Source of the DNA: Helicobacter sp. TUL
GTDB lineage: Bacteria; Campylobacterota; Campylobacteria; Campylobacterales; Helicobacteraceae
NCBI RefSeq assembly: GCF_002287135.1
Contig: NZ_NESU01000002.1
Span: forward strand, 62,001-126,000
Reading direction: 5' to 3'
DNA length: 64,000 bases
A program made the translations under genes and the position numbers. Positions 1 to 9,210 of this stretch are shown one piece after another; the first letter of the stretch is position 1, and every line of letters begins with the position of its first letter. The notes beneath the pieces are model-generated. The model was given only the letters and a program-made list of their open reading frames with translations, did not search any database and had not been told where the DNA came from.

Positions 1-359
1 TTTTTGTTGATTCTTGGATAGTAATAAAATCCATTAATAAAAGATTGGGAGCTAAGATACATAAGGTTTTTGTATCCAACTTCATTTTTGGCAAAAAGGC
101 AAAGATGAAAGCGTTGTTTGATATTTTTATCATTAAGTTCATCGCCATTGTGGATATAGGCTTCTAAACCGATGATAGGATTTATACCCTCTTCTTTCAT
201 TGCGACATAAAATTCTAATGCCCCAAACATATTGCCATGATCGGTAATTGCAACAGAAGTCATACCTTGTTGGCGAATCTGCTTTGCAAGATTTTTGATT
301 TTATTTAGCCCATCTAAAAGGGAGAACTCTGTATGCAAATGCAAGTGCGTAAAACTCAT
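1..359 (-). CDS. dnaE: DNA polymerase III alpha subunit, N-terminal part (cut by window edge)
   Basis: The leftward reading frame starts at the ATG at 359, preceded by an AAAGGA ribosome site, and runs off the window. It begins MSFTHLHLHTEFSLLDG and continues with AITDHGNMFGALEFY, the hallmark of the PHP domain at the N-terminus of replicative polymerase alpha subunits (HLHTE and the TDHG metal-binding motifs). Only about 119 of roughly 1,200 residues are present. The identification rests on strong family motifs; the remaining domains cannot be seen. Confidence 0.93.
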   Translation of the reverse strand, partial: MSFTHLHLHTEFSLLDGLNKIKNLAKQIRQQGMTSVAITDHGNMFGALEFYVAMKEEGINPIIGLEAYIHNGDELNDKNIKQRFHLCLFAKNEVGYKNLMYLSSQSFINGFYYYPRINK

Positions 360-407
360 AGTAATCCTTTACCAGAGAGGTTTTTGGATAGATTATGTAA
401 TCTTTGT

Positions 408-413
408 ATTATA
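408..413 (-). promoter_or_regulatory. -10 box for dnaE
   Basis: TATAAT is read on the minus strand about 49 bases before the dnaE start codon. No clear -35 box is present, which is usual for Helicobacter sigma-70 promoters. Confidence 0.5.
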
Positions 414-504
414 GTGGGATATTTATTTAAAGCCGATAAAATCTTTGCACGATTTTACGATTTATGCATATCATTTATGGAACGCTTAGGGATAAGGACT
501 TTTA

Positions 505-1230
505 TTGAAATCAAGTTTTTTAGGGACTTTAGGATATGTTGGCTTGTTGTGCATAGGGCTATGCTTGCAAAGTTGTATATCCCAAAATTCTGCGCTTGAA
601 AGTAGCACGCAAGTCTCGCGCACAGATTCACAAAAACCTAATGCAAATTCACATAATTCACAAACTTCTCATAATGCAACACAAAAAAATGACACAAAGT
701 CTCCAAAGACCAAAAGAGATGTGCAATCAACACCGCCAAAGCCCACTCCTTATACACAAGATTCACAAGCACAAAATGCTATTGGCACCCAAGATAGCAC
801 TACAACCCAAGAGCAAAAACCCAAGGATTCACAAGGATTAAAATTTGACTACAAAGACCTTGTCGCGCAACCCAGCGATGGAGAATCTGTGGATTATAAC
901 TATACAGGCATAGTGCGACTTTATCATAATAATGGCACTCTTGCGTGGGAGATTAGCTTCAAAGACGGCAAACAAGATGGTTGGACAAAATGGTATTATG
1001 ATAATGGACAGGTTCGCACACAAATGTTTTTTGTCAATGGTGATGCCAATGGAGAGTCGCTGTGGTATTATCGACATGGGGCTTTGCGTGAGAGAGGCAA
1101 TTATGCCAATGATTTAGCCAATGGAGAATCTAAGCTATATACGCCAAGTGGTGTGCTTGAATACACTATTATCTATCGTGATGGAAGGGAAATTTCTCGC
1201 ACAACACATAATATAAAGGGAAAAATCTAG
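505..1230 (+). CDS. Lipoprotein with MORN-like (YwqK-type) repeats
   Basis: The TTG start at 505 follows AAGGA at 494-498, and no ATG start allows a full signal peptide. Residues 1-23 form a hydrophobic signal ending in a lipobox, LQSC, with Cys24 as the probable lipidated residue. A Ser/Thr/Gln/Asn-rich linker spans about residues 25-110. The C-terminal half carries tandem repeats of the form YDNGQ..., FVNGDANGES and YHNNGTLAWE, typical of the MORN_2/YwqK antitoxin-like family. Such repeats are found in bacterial envelope proteins of mostly unknown role, so no toxin-antitoxin function should be assumed. The gene lies 4 bases upstream of the transporter at 1235 and is probably cotranscribed with it. 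Confidence 0.8.
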   Translation: MKSSFLGTLGYVGLLCIGLCLQSCISQNSALESSTQVSRTDSQKPNANSHNSQTSHNATQKNDTKSPKTKRDVQSTPPKPTPYTQDSQAQNAIGTQDSTTTQEQKPKDSQGLKFDYKDLVAQPSDGESVDYNYTGIVRLYHNNGTLAWEISFKDGKQDGWTKWYYDNGQVRTQMFFVNGDANGESLWYYRHGALRERGNYANDLANGESKLYTPSGVLEYTIIYRDGREISRTTHNIKGKI

Positions 1231-1234
1231 TATT

Positions 1235-2173
1235 ATGAAACGCTTACATGTAGCACATTATTCGCACATTAGCCTTGGTATCATCAATATGTTTATTTCC
1301 GCACTTTTTTTTGCAATGATGAATGCGTGTGTCAAGATTTTGGCTCCTGCAATGAGTGCTGTTGAGAGTATCTTTTTTCGATCTATTATTATGGTGGTGT
1401 TATTGCTCGTATTTTTTGCATTTAAACCACCAAAAAAGAAGACAAAGCAAGGCGGTTGGTGGCTGTTATTTTTGCGCTCGCTTTTTGGTGGGTTGAGTAT
1501 GCTTGCGCTTTTTTATAATATTACGCACATTTCACTTGGTGTGGCTTCGACTTTTTCACAAACAATGCCTATTTATGTTGTATTGTTGTCTATGATTTTT
1601 CTTAGAGAGCGTGTAGGGTTTGTGGTTTTGTTTGCGACTTTACTTGGTTTTGGTGGCATTGTGCTTATTTGCGATCCTCATTTTAATTCAATTCCTGTAT
1701 TAAATATTATCGTGGGGATCATTGGTGGATTCATGATGGCACTTGCTTTTATCAGCCTACGCAATCTTAAGGGATATTTTGATGATAATGTCGTGGTATT
1801 GGTATTTGGGATTACAATGAGTGTCGTTAGTTTAGGGATTTTGGTTACACAAGCATTTTTGGAGCATTCTTGGAGTGCAGTATGGAGCAATCCTAGCCCA
1901 AGTGAATGGATTATTGTATTAATTATGGGGATTTTTGGGACATTTGGGCAGTATTTTTTGACAAAAGCCTATATGTTGGCACCAGCTGGTATCGTTGCGC
2001 CCATTGATTATACACGCGTTGTGTTTGGGCTTATTTTTGGTATTATGCTTGGTGATGCACTGCCACATATAAGCGTGGCACTTGGTATGGTGCTTGTGAT
2101 TCTTTCTGGTATTATCATTGGCTTACCAAACCTTTTAAAAGATCTTAGAAGTATTAAAGGAGAAAGGATATGA
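1235..2173 (+). CDS. DMT-superfamily (EamA) transporter
   Basis: The 312-residue protein has about ten hydrophobic segments arranged as two halves of five, the EamA duplication. The family exports or imports metabolites across the inner membrane; the substrate cannot be read from sequence. The phrases ISALFFAMMNACVKIL in the first helix and SIIFLRERV-like text (SMIFLRERVG) at the end of the first half are typical. The stop codon overlaps the next start (ATGA), so translation is probably coupled to the CoA-binding protein gene. Confidence 0.88.
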   Translation: MKRLHVAHYSHISLGIINMFISALFFAMMNACVKILAPAMSAVESIFFRSIIMVVLLLVFFAFKPPKKKTKQGGWWLLFLRSLFGGLSMLALFYNITHISLGVASTFSQTMPIYVVLLSMIFLRERVGFVVLFATLLGFGGIVLICDPHFNSIPVLNIIVGIIGGFMMALAFISLRNLKGYFDDNVVVLVFGITMSVVSLGILVTQAFLEHSWSAVWSNPSPSEWIIVLIMGIFGTFGQYFLTKAYMLAPAGIVAPIDYTRVVFGLIFGIMLGDALPHISVALGMVLVILSGIIIGLPNLLKDLRSIKGERI

Positions 2174-2589
2174 ATCTTAGCACTCAAGATATAGCTTCAT
2201 TGCTTAAGAATGCAAAAAGCATAGCCATATGTGGATTAAGTCCAGATTCACAAAAAGATAGTTTTCAAGTAGCACAATATTTACAAGAACACAATTTTGA
2301 TATTACACCCATTTATCCAAAAGAGGACACAATTTTGGGGGAGAAAGTGTATCGTAGCCTAAGCGAAGCGGTGCAAGATAAAAAGCATTTTGATATTGTT
2401 GTAGCTTTTCGTAATGCAAGGGCTTGTGAGGAACTTGCAGAAGAGATATTGTTGTTACCACACGGGAGCGTTGGGGCATTTTGGATGCAATTAGGCATAC
2501 GCAGCGATGAGGTGGCACGCCGCCTTGGTGATGCTCATATCCCAAATGTGCAGGATAAATGCATAAAAATCGAATATGCTAGGTTGTAA
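2170..2589 (+). CDS. CoA-binding domain protein (YccU-like)
   Basis: The 139-residue soluble protein starts at ATG 2170, overlapping the preceding stop by four bases. It contains the CoA_binding_2 Rossmann fold: AKSIAICGLSPDSQKDSFQVA near the N-terminus, then the second strand FDITPIYPKEDTILGEKVY and the central IVVAFRNA and GSVGAFWMQLGI motifs. Its length matches single-domain family members. These proteins bind CoA, but their cellular role is not established. It closes a three-gene run (lipoprotein, transporter, CoA-binding) before the chemoreceptor, which has its own -10 box. Confidence 0.88.
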   Translation: MNLSTQDIASLLKNAKSIAICGLSPDSQKDSFQVAQYLQEHNFDITPIYPKEDTILGEKVYRSLSEAVQDKKHFDIVVAFRNARACEELAEEILLLPHGSVGAFWMQLGIRSDEVARRLGDAHIPNVQDKCIKIEYARL

Positions 2590-2615
2590 TTTACCTCAAA
2601 TGCAAGAAATTCGAA

Positions 2616-2621
2616 TATAAT
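2616..2621 (+). promoter_or_regulatory. -10 box for chemoreceptor gene
   Basis: A perfect TATAAT lies 32 bases before the ATG at 2654 in the 64-base gap after the CoA-binding gene. There is no homopolymer tract here, unlike the other two taxis loci in the window. Confidence 0.65.
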
Positions 2622-2653
2622 AGCGTTAGTATTTTCATATGTAGGAGAATTTA

Positions 2654-4291
2654 ATGAAGAATTTGTCCGTTCGTTCGCAGTTAAGTCTAGGTTTTGGTAT
2701 TCTTGTCGCACTTATTTTGGTTATTGTTGTCGTAGGATACATGAAAGTAAGTTTTATTTCTCAAACATTAGAAGAAATTAATCAAGTCAATTCTGTCAAA
2801 CAAAGGCATGCTATTAATTTCCGCGGTAGTGTCCATGATCGATCTATAGCTATTAGAGACATTATTTTGTTTGTAGAATCTAAAGAAATGCAAGAAACCT
2901 ACAAACGTATCCAAAAGCTTGAGGAAAACTATGCTACCAATGCCAAACAACTTGATGAGATTTTTCAAAATGCTGATATGGTAGATGAAAAGGAAAAAGA
3001 GATTCTAAATAACATTAAAGCAGTAGAGGCAAAGACTATGCCTTTGGCAAAACAGCTTATTGATTTTGCCCTTGTTAATGAGAATGCCAAAGCTACGGCG
3101 TTGCTAGATTCTAAAGTGAGAGGGTATTTTGTAGAATGGCTTGCAGTTATTAACCAATTTATTGATTATCAGGAAGCTAAAAACAAGGTAGCTAATGATA
3201 TAGCACAAGCAAGCGTTTCTTCATATCTTACCACTGCTATTTGGCTTACTATTATCGCTGTTGTTATTGCTGTGCTTGTTTCTGTGTTTATTATCAAAAA
3301 CCTTATGTCTTCTCTTGGTGGCGAACCTAGAGTGGTGGCAGAGATTATGCGCAAGATTGCACAGGGCGACCTCCAGCAAGACATTAGCACAAAAGTCCCA
3401 AATAGTTTGCTAGATGCTACAGCAAAAATGCAAGAGCAACTTAAAATAATTGTGCGTGAGCTTACAAGCAATGCCCAAGAGCTTAACCTCAAAGCTCAAA
3501 GTGTGGCAGAATCTTCAGACAAAGCAACAAGGGCATCAACCCAACAAGTGCAGTCTTCATCAGATTCAGCACAAAAGATTCATGAAATTGCACAAAATAC
3601 AGATAACATAGCCCAAGTGGCAACACAAACAGAGGAAAACTCCTCACGCACAACAGAGCTTTCTCAAAAAGGTCGCGATGCGCTTACACAAACCGTAAGT
3701 GAGATTGAGAGAATTGCCGAGACGGTAAATAGTTCTAATGAGCATATTAAATCACTCGAAAAACACGCACAAGATATTAGCTCAAGCACACAGCTTATCA
3801 AAGATATTGCAGATCAAACAAACCTCTTGGCGCTCAATGCCGCAATCGAAGCAGCAAGGGCAGGTGAGCATGGAAGAGGTTTTGCGGTGGTGGCAGATTC
3901 TGTGCGTCAGCTTGCAGAACGCACCCAAGATGCAACTTCAGAAATCGCAGCAATGATACAAATTATCCAAAGTGAAACGCAAACAAGCGTTGAGGCTATG
4001 GAGGCGGCTGTGCCACAAGCTGAAAAAGGCTTACAACTTGCGCACGAGGCGACAAATATTCTTAATGAAATTTACCAACAAGCCCAAGATTCACTCACAA
4101 AAGCAAAAGATGTGGCAAAAGCTTCACATGAGCAAGTAGAGGTTATCGGACAAGTAAATACGACTATTTCTGAAATGGCAGAAATTTCTAAGCAAACAGC
4201 CGAGCTTATGGAGCAAAATACGAGTGCAAGCGAGAGCTTGGAGCAAATTTCAGCAACGCTCAAACAACATATAGCGCATTTCAAAATATAG
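2654..4291 (+). CDS. Methyl-accepting chemotaxis protein (4HB-type sensor)
   Basis: The 545-residue receptor starts at ATG 2654 after AGGAGA. A first membrane helix (about residues 10-31) and a second (about 191-214) bracket an all-helical periplasmic region of about 160 residues, like the four-helix-bundle MCP sensor. A HAMP linker follows ([19 protein letters not shown]), then a long cytoplasmic coiled coil whose tip reads [20 protein letters not shown], the conserved CheA/CheW contact. It signals to the flagellar motor through CheA. The ligand is unknown. It is followed by an ABC-F gene after only 7 bases. Confidence 0.93.
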   Translation: MKNLSVRSQLSLGFGILVALILVIVVVGYMKVSFISQTLEEINQVNSVKQRHAINFRGSVHDRSIAIRDIILFVESKEMQETYKRIQKLEENYATNAKQLDEIFQNADMVDEKEKEILNNIKAVEAKTMPLAKQLIDFALVNENAKATALLDSKVRGYFVEWLAVINQFIDYQEAKNKVANDIAQASVSSYLTTAIWLTIIAVVIAVLVSVFIIKNLMSSLGGEPRVVAEIMRKIAQGDLQQDISTKVPNSLLDATAKMQEQLKIIVRELTSNAQELNLKAQSVAESSDKATRASTQQVQSSSDSAQKIHEIAQNTDNIAQVATQTEENSSRTTELSQKGRDALTQTVSEIERIAETVNSSNEHIKSLEKHAQDISSSTQLIKDIADQTNLLALNAAIEAARAGEHGRGFAVVADSVRQLAERTQDATSEIAAMIQIIQSETQTSVEAMEAAVPQAEKGLQLAHEATNILNEIYQQAQDSLTKAKDVAKASHEQVEVIGQVNTTISEMAEISKQTAELMEQNTSASESLEQISATLKQHIAHFKI

Positions 4292-4298
4292 GTGTCAT

Positions 4299-5906
4299 AT
4301 GCTACAGACTATTAATCTCTCAATGCGTTATCCGACAAAAAAGCTCTTTGAAAATGTCAATATTACTTTAGATTCTGGAAAGCGCTATGGGCTTATTGGG
4401 GCTAATGGTGCTGGAAAATCAACTTTTTTAAAAATTTTAAGTGGTATGTATGAGGCTAGTGGCGGAGAGGTAGTTATTTCACCAAATGCTAGACTTGGAG
4501 TTTTGGGGCAGGATCAATACGCTTTTGAGGATTTAAGTCTAAAAGATGCGGTGCTTATTGGTAATAAGCGATTGTATGATGCTATAAAACGCAAAGAATA
4601 TTTGTATGAAAATGCAGATTTGAGCGATGAAGCAGTAAATAATGAATTAGGTGAGCTTGAAATGGTTTGTGCCGAAGAGGATCCTATGTATGAATATGAT
4701 GTGGTGATACAAAAGATTCTAGAAGATTTGGGATTCCCAGCACATATGCATGATGATTTGATGAGCACATTAACAGGTGGGGATAAATTTAAGATTCTCT
4801 TAGCCCAAGTGCTTTTTCCTAAGCCTGATATTTTACTTTTAGATGAACCAACAAATAACCTTGATTTGCCTTCAATTGCGTGGCTAGAAGAAAATTTAAA
4901 ACGCCATGAGGGCACAATGGTTGTGATTTCACACGATAGACATTTTCTTAATAGTGTTTGCACACATATTTTGGATATGGATTTTGGAAGTGTGCGCGAG
5001 TTTAGTGGGAATTATGATGATTGGTATATTGCTTCTACTTTGATTGCCAAGCAGCAAGAAGCCGAGCGCAACAAAAAGCTCAAAGAAAAAGAGGAATTAG
5101 AGAATTTTATCCGTAGGTTTTCAGCCAACGCATCAAAGGCAAAACAAGCCACAAGTCGCCAAAAACAGCTTGATAAATTGGATATACAGAATCTCGCAGT
5201 AAGCTCAAGACGCGATCCTAGTATTGTTTTTAAACCAAACCGCACGATTGGTAATGAGGCATTGGAATGTGAAAATATCTCCAAAAGTTATGGCACAAAA
5301 AAAATACTAGAAAATCTAAGTCTAAAAATTTTGCCCGGTGATAAGATCGCGCTCATTGGAGCAAATGGTGTGGGCAAAAGCACATTATTACAGATTTTGG
5401 TTGAAGAACTTCCTGCAGATTCTGGCGTTGTGAAGTGGGGTGCGACTATAGAGCGTAGCTATTTCCCTCAAAATGTGAGCGAAGAGATACGAGGTGAGGA
5501 GAGCCTGTATGAATGGCTTAGGGGTTTTGATAAGAAAAAAGAAAGCACAGAGATACGCAACGCGCTTGGAAGAATGCTTTTTAGTGGAGAAGAGCAAGAA
5601 AAATCAATCAACGCCCTAAGTGGTGGGGAAAAGCACAGAATGGTGTTAAGCAAAATTATGCTTGAAGGCGGAAATTTCTTGGTGCTTGATGAGCCTACCA
5701 ATCATCTTGACCTTGAATCCATTATAGCACTTGGCGAGGCATTATATCGATTTGGCGGGAATGTGATATGCGTAAGTCACGATAGAGAGCTTATTGATGC
5801 CTATGCTAATCGTATTATTGAGCTTATACCACAAGAAAATGGTGCAGCAAAGGTTGTTGATTTTCGCGGAAGTTATGAAGAATACTTAGAATCTACAATG
5901 TCTTAA
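4299..5906 (+). CDS. ABC-F family ATPase (YbiT-like)
   Basis: The 535-residue protein has two ABC ATPase domains and no membrane segments, as in the ribosome-associated ABC-F family. Walker A motifs are GANGAGKS (about residue 35) and GANGVGKS (about 352). Walker B/D-loop motifs are LLLDEPTNNLD and LVLDEPTNHLD. The second signature is canonical (LSGGEKHR), while the first is altered to LTGGDKFK, a variation also seen in the YbiT subgroup. The linker between domains is charged and helical, as expected for contact with ribosomal P- or E-site tRNA. The role is probably translation rescue or regulation rather than transport. Confidence 0.9.
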   Translation: MLQTINLSMRYPTKKLFENVNITLDSGKRYGLIGANGAGKSTFLKILSGMYEASGGEVVISPNARLGVLGQDQYAFEDLSLKDAVLIGNKRLYDAIKRKEYLYENADLSDEAVNNELGELEMVCAEEDPMYEYDVVIQKILEDLGFPAHMHDDLMSTLTGGDKFKILLAQVLFPKPDILLLDEPTNNLDLPSIAWLEENLKRHEGTMVVISHDRHFLNSVCTHILDMDFGSVREFSGNYDDWYIASTLIAKQQEAERNKKLKEKEELENFIRRFSANASKAKQATSRQKQLDKLDIQNLAVSSRRDPSIVFKPNRTIGNEALECENISKSYGTKKILENLSLKILPGDKIALIGANGVGKSTLLQILVEELPADSGVVKWGATIERSYFPQNVSEEIRGEESLYEWLRGFDKKKESTEIRNALGRMLFSGEEQEKSINALSGGEKHRMVLSKIMLEGGNFLVLDEPTNHLDLESIIALGEALYRFGGNVICVSHDRELIDAYANRIIELIPQENGAAKVVDFRGSYEEYLESTMS

Positions 5907-5915
5907 AAGTTTGTG

Positions 5916-5938
5916 TGGGGCTTTATAGCCCCATTTTT
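5916..5938 (+). terminator. Rho-independent terminator after ABC-F gene
   Basis: A seven-base-pair stem (TGGGGCT/AGCCCCA, loop TTAT, 5916-5933) is followed by five T residues. It overlaps the last codons of the convergent glcD gene, so it separates two convergent transcription units. Confidence 0.75.
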
Positions 5939-7317
5939 CCTGGATTTAAAATATTATTAGGATCAAAGGCGTGTTTGATAACTCTAAAGAGATTCATTTC
6001 CTCCTCACTAAATGCTAGTGGCATAAATGGAGCTTTTGCTAGCCCAATGCCGTGCTCACCACTTAATGTCCCTTCTAAATCCACAGCGACTTTAAAAATC
6101 TCTTCTATACATGCATAGCCACGCGCCAATTCCTCTGGATCATCAGGGTTTGGCACCATGACATTGGTATGCACATTGCCATCGCCTGTGTGTCCAAAAC
6201 ACGGAATTTTGAAGTTATATTGTTGGCTTAAGCGGTTGATATGTTCCAAAAGTTCTGGCAAACGCGAACGAGGGACGGTAATATCTTCATTAAGTTTCTT
6301 TTTGCCATAAATTGTGATACTTTGACTAGCATTGCGCCTAGCAAACCAAAGATCTTCCTCTTCTTGTGTATTTTTGGCTTTTTTGAAATCTATGCACCCA
6401 TTTTCTTTAAATTTTTGTTCAAGTTGGGCAAGCTGATAGTCTAGCACCTCTTGCATATCCCCATCTACTTGTGTAATAAGGATAGCACCAGCGTCTGTAG
6501 GCAAGCCTTTAGAAAAGCGTTCTTCAACTGCACGAATACTCAGGTTATCCAAAAATTCCATAGCCACAGGTGTAATACCACTTGCCATTGTTTTATAGAC
6601 AGCATTCATTGCGTCATTGATAGTAGCAAACACACCCATAGCAGATTGGCGAAGTTTTGGCTTGGCGATGAGTTTAAGCGTGATTTCTGTGATGACTGCT
6701 AGAGTTCCTTCACTAGCAATGAGAATCCCTGCGATATTATATCCCGCCACATCTTTAATCGTTTTTTTACCGGCTTTGATAATATCGCCATTAGGTAGCA
6801 CGGCGCGTAGTGCCATAACATAATCTTTGGTGATACCATATTTTGCAGCGCGCATACCACCAGCATTTTCACTGACATTGCCACCCAAGGTGCTATATTC
6901 TTGGCTTGCAGGATCTGGTGGATAAAAGAGTCCTCGTTTTTCTACTTCATTTTGAAAATGTTTGTTAACTACCCCTGGTTGCACGCGCGCGATGAGATTT
7001 TTTTCATCAATTTCTAGAATCTGATTGAAGTATTTTTCAAGTGCTAGGACAATCCCACCATTTGCTGGTAACGCACCACCTGTAAAGCCACTTCCTGCAC
7101 CACGAGGAATGATAGCTATTTTGTGCGTGTTGCAGTATTTGAGCACTTCACTTACATCGCGTTCATCTCTTGGATATACCACTGCTTGAGGTTCATAACG
7201 CTCCCTTGTAGCATCATAGCAATATGCTATGCGATGTGCGGTGTCATCATAGCAATTTTCTTCGCCGACAATATTTTTGAGTGCGCGTATATGCGCAGAA
7301 TCTAATGGTGCGATCAT
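5923..7317 (-). CDS. glcD: FAD-binding 2-hydroxyacid oxidase subunit (GlcD family)
   Basis: The 464-residue protein contains an N-terminal FAD_binding_4 (PCMH) domain (PRDERDVSEVLKYC, then PRGAGSGFTGGALP for FAD pyrophosphate binding) and a C-terminal FAD-oxidase domain with FGHTGDGNVH and SGEHGIG. This is the glycolate oxidase GlcD / D-lactate dehydrogenase family, which oxidises 2-hydroxyacids to 2-oxoacids. The exact substrate (glycolate or D-lactate) is not decided by sequence, and no glcE/glcF partner is adjacent. The start ATG at 7317 follows GGAGC. It is the last gene of the leftward run beginning at 10834. Confidence 0.87.
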   Translation of the reverse strand: MIAPLDSAHIRALKNIVGEENCYDDTAHRIAYCYDATRERYEPQAVVYPRDERDVSEVLKYCNTHKIAIIPRGAGSGFTGGALPANGGIVLALEKYFNQILEIDEKNLIARVQPGVVNKHFQNEVEKRGLFYPPDPASQEYSTLGGNVSENAGGMRAAKYGITKDYVMALRAVLPNGDIIKAGKKTIKDVAGYNIAGILIASEGTLAVITEITLKLIAKPKLRQSAMGVFATINDAMNAVYKTMASGITPVAMEFLDNLSIRAVEERFSKGLPTDAGAILITQVDGDMQEVLDYQLAQLEQKFKENGCIDFKKAKNTQEEEDLWFARRNASQSITIYGKKKLNEDITVPRSRLPELLEHINRLSQQYNFKIPCFGHTGDGNVHTNVMVPNPDDPEELARGYACIEEIFKVAVDLEGTLSGEHGIGLAKAPFMPLAFSEEEMNLFRVIKHAFDPNNILNPGKMGL

Positions 7318-7325
7318 AGTAGCTC

Positions 7326-8348
7326 CTAAATATTACATTGATTAAAGAATATATCAAGCGGATAATGTTTTCCGCTTTCTTTTAGATCGAGATAAGCATC
7401 AATAAGGCGATATTCATCTTTGCCATGCAGTGCGCGTCGTTCTTTGGCTTTTTCAATCATTTCAAGCTCAAACATTACATAAAATAGCGCATTTTCGGCG
7501 TGCTCATCATTATTGGCTAATGATTCAAAAAGTTTATACCACGCATCGGGTTGGAGTATATTTTGGCTTTGTTGGGCAAGTTCGACATAATCTTGGGCGC
7601 AAAAGTGCATTTGTTTGCAGATATCTGAGAGGTTTTGTGCATCAAACACATCACTATGAGCGACAAAGGCTTGTATGAGTGAAGGTTTCATAGAGGCATT
7701 ATAGGTTATTTGCAAACTAAAGAGTCGTTCTAAATCTTTAGCTGATCCATTGCTTAAAATTTGAATGAGTGCAAAATCTTTAATTTCTTGAGGATTATTT
7801 TCGCTAAGCGCATTAAAGGCAAATTTGTTATCGCTTTGAATCTTATTTTTTAGGTTTTGGATAAAAAATTTATTCTCTTTACTAAGATTATAGGTGCGTA
7901 AATCCACATTTTTACCATTCATCACATCTTTGTAATTTTCAAAGAGTTTATCAATCTTTGGTTCAAAGCATTCTTTTGAATCTAAGCGTGGTTTGAGGTA
8001 AAAGCGCGCTAAAATTTTAGAAAGCTTGGAAATATCGGCATTTTTATATACTCGAGATTCTATGGGTTTGTTGAGCGCTTGTTCGTTTATTTGTGAAAAG
8101 AGATGATTAAAATCATTGCGTGTGCGGTAGGATTGTATCAAGGTGTTTGCCCAAGATGACGCAAAAAGCAAAGAGCTACAAAGACAAAAAATAAGCACGA
8201 TGATAATAAGCCATAGTGTAACTGGGAGATCAAGGTTTCGATTGTTTGGGAGTGTGAGGGTAAAATTTCCAAGCTCAAGCGTGTAAGCATATATCCCCAA
8301 AACTGCACAAAATATCACTACAAAAGCCATATAGTATTTAAAGCGCAT
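7326..8348 (-). CDS. Conserved membrane-anchored protein of unknown function
   Basis: The 340-residue protein starts at ATG 8348 after AAGGAG. Two transmembrane helices lie near the N-terminus (about residues 5-25 and 44-66), separated by a short loop. The remaining 270 residues are helical, charged and presumably cytoplasmic, with no motif I recognise. It sits 2 bases downstream of dksA and 8 bases upstream of glcD, so it is expressed with them. I do not assign a function. Confidence 0.75.
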   Translation of the reverse strand: MRFKYYMAFVVIFCAVLGIYAYTLELGNFTLTLPNNRNLDLPVTLWLIIIVLIFCLCSSLLFASSWANTLIQSYRTRNDFNHLFSQINEQALNKPIESRVYKNADISKLSKILARFYLKPRLDSKECFEPKIDKLFENYKDVMNGKNVDLRTYNLSKENKFFIQNLKNKIQSDNKFAFNALSENNPQEIKDFALIQILSNGSAKDLERLFSLQITYNASMKPSLIQAFVAHSDVFDAQNLSDICKQMHFCAQDYVELAQQSQNILQPDAWYKLFESLANNDEHAENALFYVMFELEMIEKAKERRALHGKDEYRLIDAYLDLKESGKHYPLDIFFNQCNI

Positions 8349-8350
8349 TC

Positions 8351-8734
8351 TTACTCCTTGTTGTTTTTTGATGTTTTTAATTTCTGCTCGAGAATCTGCG
8401 TTTTTTCTACATGTTCACGACAATCTATGCAATATTTTGCGTGTGGTTTGAATTTCAAACGCTCAATATCTATTTCATCATCACACATTTCACAGATTCC
8501 ATAGGTTTTATTTTTGATTTTTGTAAGTGCGTAGTCTATATCATCAATTTCTGCCTTTTGTAGCTCTACGATATTGGCAACTTTTGTCTCATATAATGCA
8601 GCTGCCACGACATCACTATCATCAGAAAGTCTAGAGTTATACCATTGCTCCATAAGCTCTTTTTTCTCCATCATAGAATCCGCTAGAGTCTGCCTTCTTT
8701 GTGTTAATAATGCGTGAAAAAATTCGTAATCCAT
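8351..8734 (-). CDS. dksA: DksA/TraR-family RNA polymerase-binding protein
   Basis: The 127-residue protein has an N-terminal helical hairpin and a C-terminal four-cysteine zinc finger (CEMCDDEI ... YCIDC). DksA proteins enter the secondary channel of RNA polymerase and work with ppGpp in the stringent response. An Asp-rich coiled-coil tip, DDSDVVAAAL, is visible at about residues 38-47, consistent with a functional DksA rather than a TraR-like fragment. The ATG at 8734 is preceded by AGAGGGA. It lies in the imp-accD-rlmH-dksA-glcD run. Confidence 0.85.
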   Translation of the reverse strand: MDYEFFHALLTQRRQTLADSMMEKKELMEQWYNSRLSDDSDVVAAALYETKVANIVELQKAEIDDIDYALTKIKNKTYGICEMCDDEIDIERLKFKPHAKYCIDCREHVEKTQILEQKLKTSKNNKE

Positions 8735-8751
8735 ATTCCCTCTTTTGGCTG

Positions 8752-9210
8752 CTATTTGTGATATGGGTGATTTGCCATAATACTTAGCGCTCGATATATT
8801 TGCTCACATAGCACAAGCTTAGCGATTTTATGACTTAGGGTTAGTGGTGTGAGACTTAGATTCTGCATAGAGTGCAAAAACTTTTCCTCAAAACCATACG
8901 CACCCGCAATAAAAAAATTGACTTCTTGGTGATTTGCAATAAGTTTGGCAAATTGATGAGAATCTAGCATTTTTGCTTGTGGGTGTAGCGCGATACAGAG
9001 GCTTGAAGCTGTGTTTTTTAGAAATGGCATAAAGGCATCAGAGTAAGATTCTTGTGCTTTTGGGGCAGAGATTTTTTGTGCCTTGGCAATGGCATTGTTA
9101 AAGATATTATGTATGTGTAATCGCGCACCAAAAGCCTTACATTTCATCACAAAATCCTCTACAAGCGTCTCTGAATCTGCCTTGTTAATACAATATAGGT
9201 TGTACTTCAT
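8752..9210 (-). CDS. rlmH: 23S rRNA (pseudouridine1915-N3)-methyltransferase
   Basis: The 152-residue protein belongs to the SPOUT methyltransferase family RlmH (YbeA). The C-terminal knot region shows FFIAGAYGF (SAM-binding glycine turn) and the diagnostic end ...LCEQIYRALSIMANHPYHK. RlmH methylates pseudouridine 1915 in helix 69 of 23S rRNA on assembled ribosomes. The start ATG at 9210 lies inside the end of accD, a 26-base overlap. H. pylori has the same rlmH-accD adjacency as far as I recall (HP0949-HP0950). Confidence 0.9.
   Translation of the reverse strand: MKYNLYCINKADSETLVEDFVMKCKAFGARLHIHNIFNNAIAKAQKISAPKAQESYSDAFMPFLKNTASSLCIALHPQAKMLDSHQFAKLIANHQEVNFFIAGAYGFEEKFLHSMQNLSLTPLTLSHKIAKLVLCEQIYRALSIMANHPYHK

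Noticed and set aside
505-1230. Toxin-antitoxin role suggested by the YwqK family name
   Set aside because: The protein is a secreted lipoprotein with MORN-like repeats and has no adjacent toxin gene.
4514-4963. 149-codon minus-strand frame inside the ABC-F gene
   Set aside because: It is a shadow of the conserved ATPase coding sequence, with a Ser/Ile/Lys-rich composition typical of antisense frames here.
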